DNA of 8,368 nucleotides from Treponema sp. (GTDB lineage: Bacteria > Spirochaetota > Spirochaetia > Treponematales > Breznakiellaceae): contig JAISPH010000120.1 in NCBI GenBank assembly GCA_031275035.1, positions 1 through 8,368 of the forward strand, given 5' to 3'. Made by a program: the position numbers and the translations under genes. Within the stretch, counting starts at the first letter, position 1; each line of letters opens with the position of its first letter. Shown one piece after another: positions 5,665 through 8,368 of the stretch. The notes under the pieces are model-generated. The model made no database searches and was not told the DNA's origin. It saw only the letters and a program-made list of their open reading frames with translations.

Positions 5665-6303
5665 TTACCACGTATACCCCTTTTCCCCGCCGATGGTGGT
5701 AACCGGTCCGTGGCCCGGATGGACCCGTATGTCCCCGTCCATGGCAAAGAGGCGTTCCAGGGTTCGCCGCAGCGTATCCCAGTCGCCGCCGGGAAGGTCC
5801 GTGCGGCCTATGCCCGCCTTAAAGAGAGTATCCCCGCTGAAGAGCAGTTTTTCCTCCTCCAGCAGAAAACCTGAAGATCCCGGAGAATGACCCGGCAGAT
5901 GCAGAACCTTAAAGGGACCGATACGGTCTCCCTCGGCAAGGAGCCTGGTGGGAGGAGGCATGGGTTTCCAGAGGCTGTCTACATAAGACACGTTCCCTGC
6001 GGCGGCGAAATCTCTCCGGTGTATTTCATGGGATTCGGGGCCGAGCCTTCCGGCTTCCTCCCGGTGGATGGCTATTTCAACGCCCCCATAGGAAGCGGCC
6101 AAATCAGGCAGAGCCGCGATATGGTCAAAATGGGCATGGGTAAGTAGTATATACACAGGACGATAGCCCTGCCTCTGGAGGCGCGCGATAATCGTTTGGG
6201 GATCGGCGCCGGGGTCGATAAGCGCGCAGCCGCCGCTTTCGCCGTCCAGGGGGACTATCCAGCAGTTGGTGGCAATTTCACCTACGATAACATGATCAAT
6301 CAT
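5665..6303 (-). CDS. Metallo-beta-lactamase-fold hydrolase, glyoxalase II-like
   Basis: 212 aa, the size of short one-domain members of the family (YcbL/GloB-like). The metal-binding set is complete: THAHFDH at 55-61 (H56, H58, D60, H61), LPGHS at 137-140ff (H139), SGDTLF at 156-161 (bridging D158) and HPGHGP at 195-200 (H198). The GRTDLPGGD segment at 166-174 is common in this subgroup. Such enzymes typically hydrolyse thioesters such as S-lactoylglutathione or related compounds with two metal ions in the cytoplasm. Members vary widely in substrate, so no specific substrate is claimed. It converges on pckG and diverges from the membrane-protein gene, with only 29 bp between the two start codons. 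The ATG at 6303 starts the conserved first strand. No Shine-Dalgarno precedes it; TATTAT at 6315-6310 lies 6 nt from the ATG, which would fit a leaderless transcript. Confidence 0.9.
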   Translation of the reverse strand: MIDHVIVGEIATNCWIVPLDGESGGCALIDPGADPQTIIARLQRQGYRPVYILLTHAHFDHIAALPDLAASYGGVEIAIHREEAGRLGPESHEIHRRDFAAAGNVSYVDSLWKPMPPPTRLLAEGDRIGPFKVLHLPGHSPGSSGFLLEEEKLLFSGDTLFKAGIGRTDLPGGDWDTLRRTLERLFAMDGDIRVHPGHGPVTTIGGEKGYTW

Positions 6304-6335
6304 GGAGGAATAATACCCTGCGGACTGTCGATTTG
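6304..6335 (+). promoter_or_regulatory. Ribosome-binding sequence that bears on the start of the membrane-protein gene
   Basis: GGAGG at 6304-6308 is the only good Shine-Dalgarno sequence here. It lies 9 nt before an in-frame CTG (6318) but 24 nt before the first conventional candidate, TTG at 6333. No in-frame ATG or GTG exists between the stop at 6288 and 6333. A CTG start at 6318 would add five residues (to begin MRTVDL). The site abuts the ATG of the hydrolase gene on the other strand. Confidence 0.5.
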
Positions 6336-7433
6336 CTAGTAATTATCGCCACGGGCATCTTTTGGTACGGTCTGGCGCCCGTGGCGGGGGCTTTTATCAG
6401 CCGCCGGGGTTGGCGGCTTTTCAGAAAACGGCTGGACACCCTCTGCCTCAGCCCTGTACTGGATTATGCCGCCTTCTGCGGAGACGGGGGGATCTTTCGT
6501 TTTACCGGAGAATTTGAATCCTTTACCGGCGGCGTCCTCTGGGTCAAAAACGAGGACTTGACCGTCCCGGCGGATCTTGCGGGGGCCCATCTCTATGCGC
6601 TTCCCATGCCTGAGGATGAATCCTTCGATCCCAGCAGGGAAATTCCGGAACGAATCCGCATGAACCGGATCTCCACCTTGACCGCAGGAGCTAAGGTTTT
6701 TGTGGGAGGACTCTTTGCCCCGCAGCATCAGCGGCGGCGTTTTGTTTCGACCAGGGAAAATCCCCTGCTGGTCATTTTTTATGACGGTCCCGACCGTTCC
6801 CTCATGGTCCGGGCAGTCAGGGCGGGACGGCATAAAAACGAATACTGGAACCCCGTTACCCCCTATGCCCTGACCCTGGGAACCCTCTCGTATATCATCA
6901 TAATCTTTACCTTCCTCTTCAGGCCGGCTTTTCAACCTGCCGCCCTGGCTGCCTCTATTGCGGTCTTTACGCCCCTTTTTCCCCTGCTGCCCCCGGGGAT
7001 ACTCCTGACCATTCTGTACCGGAAGCTGTGGTGGCAGGCCCGGCTTTTCAGGGCTTCCAGGGATCTGGCCCGGCTTCCCCTCAAGTATCTTCCCCCGGGC
7101 GAAACCAGGGGGCGGCTGCTCAACGGCGAAAGCTACGGCTGGATAACATGCAAAACGCTGACCGGAAAAATCCCTCTGCTAATCCCCGGAGAGGAACCTG
7201 AACGGGGGGAAAACTGGTATGTCTTCGGCGCCTTCCGCGGAACGGCGGACAGTCCCGTACCGCCGGAGGATAGATTTGCCCCCTACGGAGCCTTGCCGGG
7301 AGAACCCGGCCTTTTGGTCCGGCGCTACAGGTTCCGGGCGCTTTTGCTGGAGATCCTCTCCTGGCTGATCCTGCTTGCGGGCATAGGGATAAATGAATTC
7401 TTTATCGCCATGATTATTTATCTGATGAGTTAG
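6333..7433 (+). CDS. Conserved-looking membrane protein of unknown function
   Basis: I do not recognise the family. From the TTG at 6333 the protein has 366 aa. Hydrophobic segments suggest four membrane spans: residues ~2-22, ~178-197, ~203-228 (Pro-rich, with FTPLFPLLPPG) and ~335-363 at the very C terminus. Two hydrophilic domains lie between them: ~25-175, with beta-rich stretches such as GGIFRFTGEFESFTGGVLWVK and a basic patch QHQRRR, and ~230-333, with LLIPGEEPERGENWYVFGAF. The layout, a large soluble domain between the first and second spans and another before the last span, resembles envelope-biogenesis or NfeD-like regulatory proteins only in a general way. The start is uncertain (CTG at 6318 fits the ribosome binding site better). 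The gene ends 19 bp before the stop of the convergent RNA-binding protein gene. It is real by codon pattern and membrane topology; the function is unknown. Confidence 0.75.
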   Translation: MLVIIATGIFWYGLAPVAGAFISRRGWRLFRKRLDTLCLSPVLDYAAFCGDGGIFRFTGEFESFTGGVLWVKNEDLTVPADLAGAHLYALPMPEDESFDPSREIPERIRMNRISTLTAGAKVFVGGLFAPQHQRRRFVSTRENPLLVIFYDGPDRSLMVRAVRAGRHKNEYWNPVTPYALTLGTLSYIIIIFTFLFRPAFQPAALAASIAVFTPLFPLLPPGILLTILYRKLWWQARLFRASRDLARLPLKYLPPGETRGRLLNGESYGWITCKTLTGKIPLLIPGEEPERGENWYVFGAFRGTADSPVPPEDRFAPYGALPGEPGLLVRRYRFRALLLEILSWLILLAGIGINEFFIAMIIYLMS

Positions 7434-7445
7434 GCCTGGATCCGC

Positions 7446-7469
7446 CCGGCGGCTATTCGGCTCCGCCGG
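7446..7469. terminator. Hairpin shared by two convergent genes
   Basis: CCGGCGG (7446-7452) and CCGCCGG (7463-7469) form a perfect 7-bp stem around a 10-nt loop that contains the stop codon (7453-7455) of the minus-strand gene. It lies 12 bp past the stop of the plus-strand gene. No T-run exists on either side, so it is at best a weak bidirectional terminator or 3'-end block. Confidence 0.4.
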
Positions 7470-8052
7470 CCTCCACGGGCTGGTTCCTGCCGGACGCCAC
7501 GACGCCCTCCTGGGGAGAAACGGCGGCATCATGGTTCCGGGCATAGTTAACCGTAAGGGTCCTTCCCCGGAAACTGACGCCGTTCAGCGCCGCTATAATT
7601 GCGTCCGCCGCGGAACTGCGGACCTGGACAAAGGAATGACTGTCCAGTATGCGGATGGTTCCCACATCATCCCGGGAAACCTGAGTCTTTGTACCGATAA
7701 GCTGGAGAAGTTCCCGGGGAAAAACCCTCCGGTTCCGGCCTATGCTGAAAAACAGGCGGGCCGATTCTTTCTCCGGCAGGGACCGGTCCGGCTCGGTTCT
7801 AAAGTTATCTCTGGGAACTTCGGTACGGGAAACGGCGGAACGCCCGCCCCGGCGGCGACTGCCTCCGTCCCCCTCTTCAAGCTGCATCAAAAGATAGGCC
7901 CCCACATAGGAACGGTTAAAAAGAGAAGTCTTTTTCCTGAGGAGGGAACGGTACTCATTCAGAAGTTCGGGGTCCGCCTCGGTATGGATCTTCTCCAGAA
8001 TAATTTCAATGGTCTTTTCCGTTCTTTCCTTATTATTAATGTGTAAAGGCAT
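7453..8052 (-). CDS. Stand-alone DbpA-type RNA-binding domain protein
   Basis: 199 aa from ATG 8052. Residues ~98-172 (ARLFFSIGRNRRVFPREL, GTIRILDSHSFVQV, ALNGVSFRGRTLTVNYAR) match the C-terminal RNA-binding domain of DEAD-box helicases of the DbpA/CsdA group, an RRM-like fold. In DbpA it docks the enzyme on 23S rRNA. Here there is no helicase core. Instead there is an N-terminal helical, charged region (~8-58, with EKTIEIILEKIHTEADPELL) and an Arg/Gly-rich linker (~60-97, GGSRRRGGRS). It probably binds structured RNA in the cytoplasm, perhaps as a ribosome-assembly or RNA-chaperone factor; this is inference. A longer reading from TTG 8094 is possible, but ATG 8052 has AGGA 7 nt upstream and lies downstream of the predicted promoter, so it is preferred. 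The gene is convergent with the membrane-protein gene. Confidence 0.85.
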   Translation of the reverse strand: MPLHINNKERTEKTIEIILEKIHTEADPELLNEYRSLLRKKTSLFNRSYVGAYLLMQLEEGDGGSRRRGGRSAVSRTEVPRDNFRTEPDRSLPEKESARLFFSIGRNRRVFPRELLQLIGTKTQVSRDDVGTIRILDSHSFVQVRSSAADAIIAALNGVSFRGRTLTVNYARNHDAAVSPQEGVVASGRNQPVEAGGAE

Positions 8053-8080
8053 GGGACTGTCCTGTTTCAAAAAATTTTTT

Positions 8081-8111
8081 ATAGTATGCCACAAAGAGGG
8101 GGTTTACTCAA
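8081..8111 (-). promoter_or_regulatory. Predicted promoter of the RNA-binding protein gene
   Basis: On the minus strand TTGAGT (8111-8106) is followed after 17 bp by CATACT (8088-8083), or after 19 bp by TACTAT (8086-8081). An A6T6 tract (8069-8080) follows, then AGGA and the ATG at 8052. Transcription from here would begin downstream of the alternative TTG at 8094, which argues against that start. Confidence 0.4.
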
Positions 8112-8162
8112 GGGCGCTCTGCCTCATCGAAAATGTTACCCCAATTATTATGAGCACACTGA

Positions 8163-8285
8163 ATAGAGGGGGTCCCCTTTTTGGATGTTCCCTTTCCGGT
8201 TCTGGAATTCCACAGCGACAGTGGCCCGGAGTTTACCAGCCACGCCGCCAAAATCCGCCCCGGCCGGACAGGCAAATTCGTTTGA
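8163..8285 (+). pseudogene. Transposase remnant (rve/DDE integrase core fragment)
   Basis: The frame is open only from 8163 to the TGA at 8283-8285. Within it the stretch FPVLEFHSDSGPEFTSHA (8193-8246) closely resembles the block around the second catalytic Asp of rve-type IS transposases (usually FPxxxxHSDNGSEFxxHA). N has become S and the usual S has become P. Upstream, a TGA at 8160-8162 interrupts the frame, and after TSHAA the similarity ends in KIRPGRTGKFV. No start, no other catalytic block and no clear terminal repeats are present, so this is a decayed piece of an insertion sequence. Similarity rests on about 18 residues. Confidence 0.55.
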
Positions 8286-8329
8286 GCTACGGACAAATTT
8301 TTAATGCCTTTACCCTCCCGCCAGGGGGC

Positions 8330-8368
8330 TTACCGTTCCTTGCTGTCCAGCAGGATCGTTACCGGGCC
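8330..8368 (-). CDS. Possible C-terminal end of a gene entering from the right edge
   Basis: The minus-strand frame reads GPVTILLDSKER and stops with TAA at 8332-8330. Twelve residues are too few to identify a family. The run looks protein-like and the gap to the next minus-strand gene has no other candidate, but it could be chance. Confidence 0.2.
   Translation of the reverse strand, partial: GPVTILLDSKER

Noticed and set aside
5560..5874. 104-codon plus-strand ORF from TTG with GGAGGA upstream
   Set aside because: It runs straight through the pckG terminator and then antisense to the hydrolase gene, with an Arg-rich low-information sequence.
8053..8094. N-terminal extension of the RNA-binding protein from TTG 8094
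   Set aside because: No Shine-Dalgarno before it, and the predicted -10 box lies inside it; ATG 8052 has AGGA at 7 nt.
8108..8296. 62-codon minus-strand ORF near the right edge
   Set aside because: It lies opposite the transposase-like fragment, whose plus-strand reading matches a known motif; the minus reading matches nothing I recognise.

Overview
The window looks like a chromosomal segment from a GC-rich spirochaete, most likely a Treponema of the termite-gut type. This is inferred from three things. The first gene is a BspA-type leucine-rich-repeat surface protein whose C-terminal cap (VKVPSGATGYG, then NNWGNGFRGGGWNGS) is a style I associate with those treponemes. The metabolic genes (acetate kinase-like protein, GTP-dependent PEP carboxykinase) fit a fermentative anaerobe. 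Some reading frames rely on TTG or other non-ATG starts. No marker gene proves the assignment.

Layout. Bases 1-1332 (+) are the 3' part of a surface protein: an Ig-like/DUF5018-like segment followed by BspA-type leucine-rich repeats. Bases 1333-2160 form an 828-bp island without a convincing gene, packed with repeats: a long inverted repeat (1396-1484), a 21-bp tandem array built on the palindrome ATACATGTAT (1540-1812), and a tandemly duplicated ~135-bp element carrying TA-rich hairpins (1847-2089). A divergent acetate/propionate-kinase family gene runs on the minus strand (2161-3483). It carries two in-frame insertions made from one and the same 15-bp minisatellite. A 225-bp divergent control region (3484-3708) follows, with back-to-back promoter-like sequences, a 5'-leader hairpin and a tiny leader ORF with a good ribosome binding site. 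Then come pckG (3709-5532, +) with an intrinsic terminator, a minus-strand metallo-beta-lactamase-fold hydrolase (5665-6303), a divergently placed membrane protein of unknown function (6333-7433, +), and a convergent minus-strand protein with a DbpA-type RNA-binding domain but no helicase (7453-8052). The last ~300 bp hold a transposase remnant and perhaps the extreme 3' end of another minus-strand gene.

How the genes relate. The kinase and pckG are divergent neighbours whose predicted -35 boxes lie 4 bp apart, so a single regulator could act on both. Together they suggest control of the flow between PEP/oxaloacetate metabolism and acyl-phosphate-linked ATP formation. The predicted -10 box of the kinase gene sits only 6 bp from the ATG and no Shine-Dalgarno sequence is visible, so its mRNA may be leaderless. 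The hydrolase gene has a similar but weaker arrangement. The membrane protein and the RNA-binding protein are hypothetical genes with no visible functional link to the rest.

The parts most worth a second look are the repeat island 1333-2160, the paired minisatellite insertions in the kinase, and the pckG leader.
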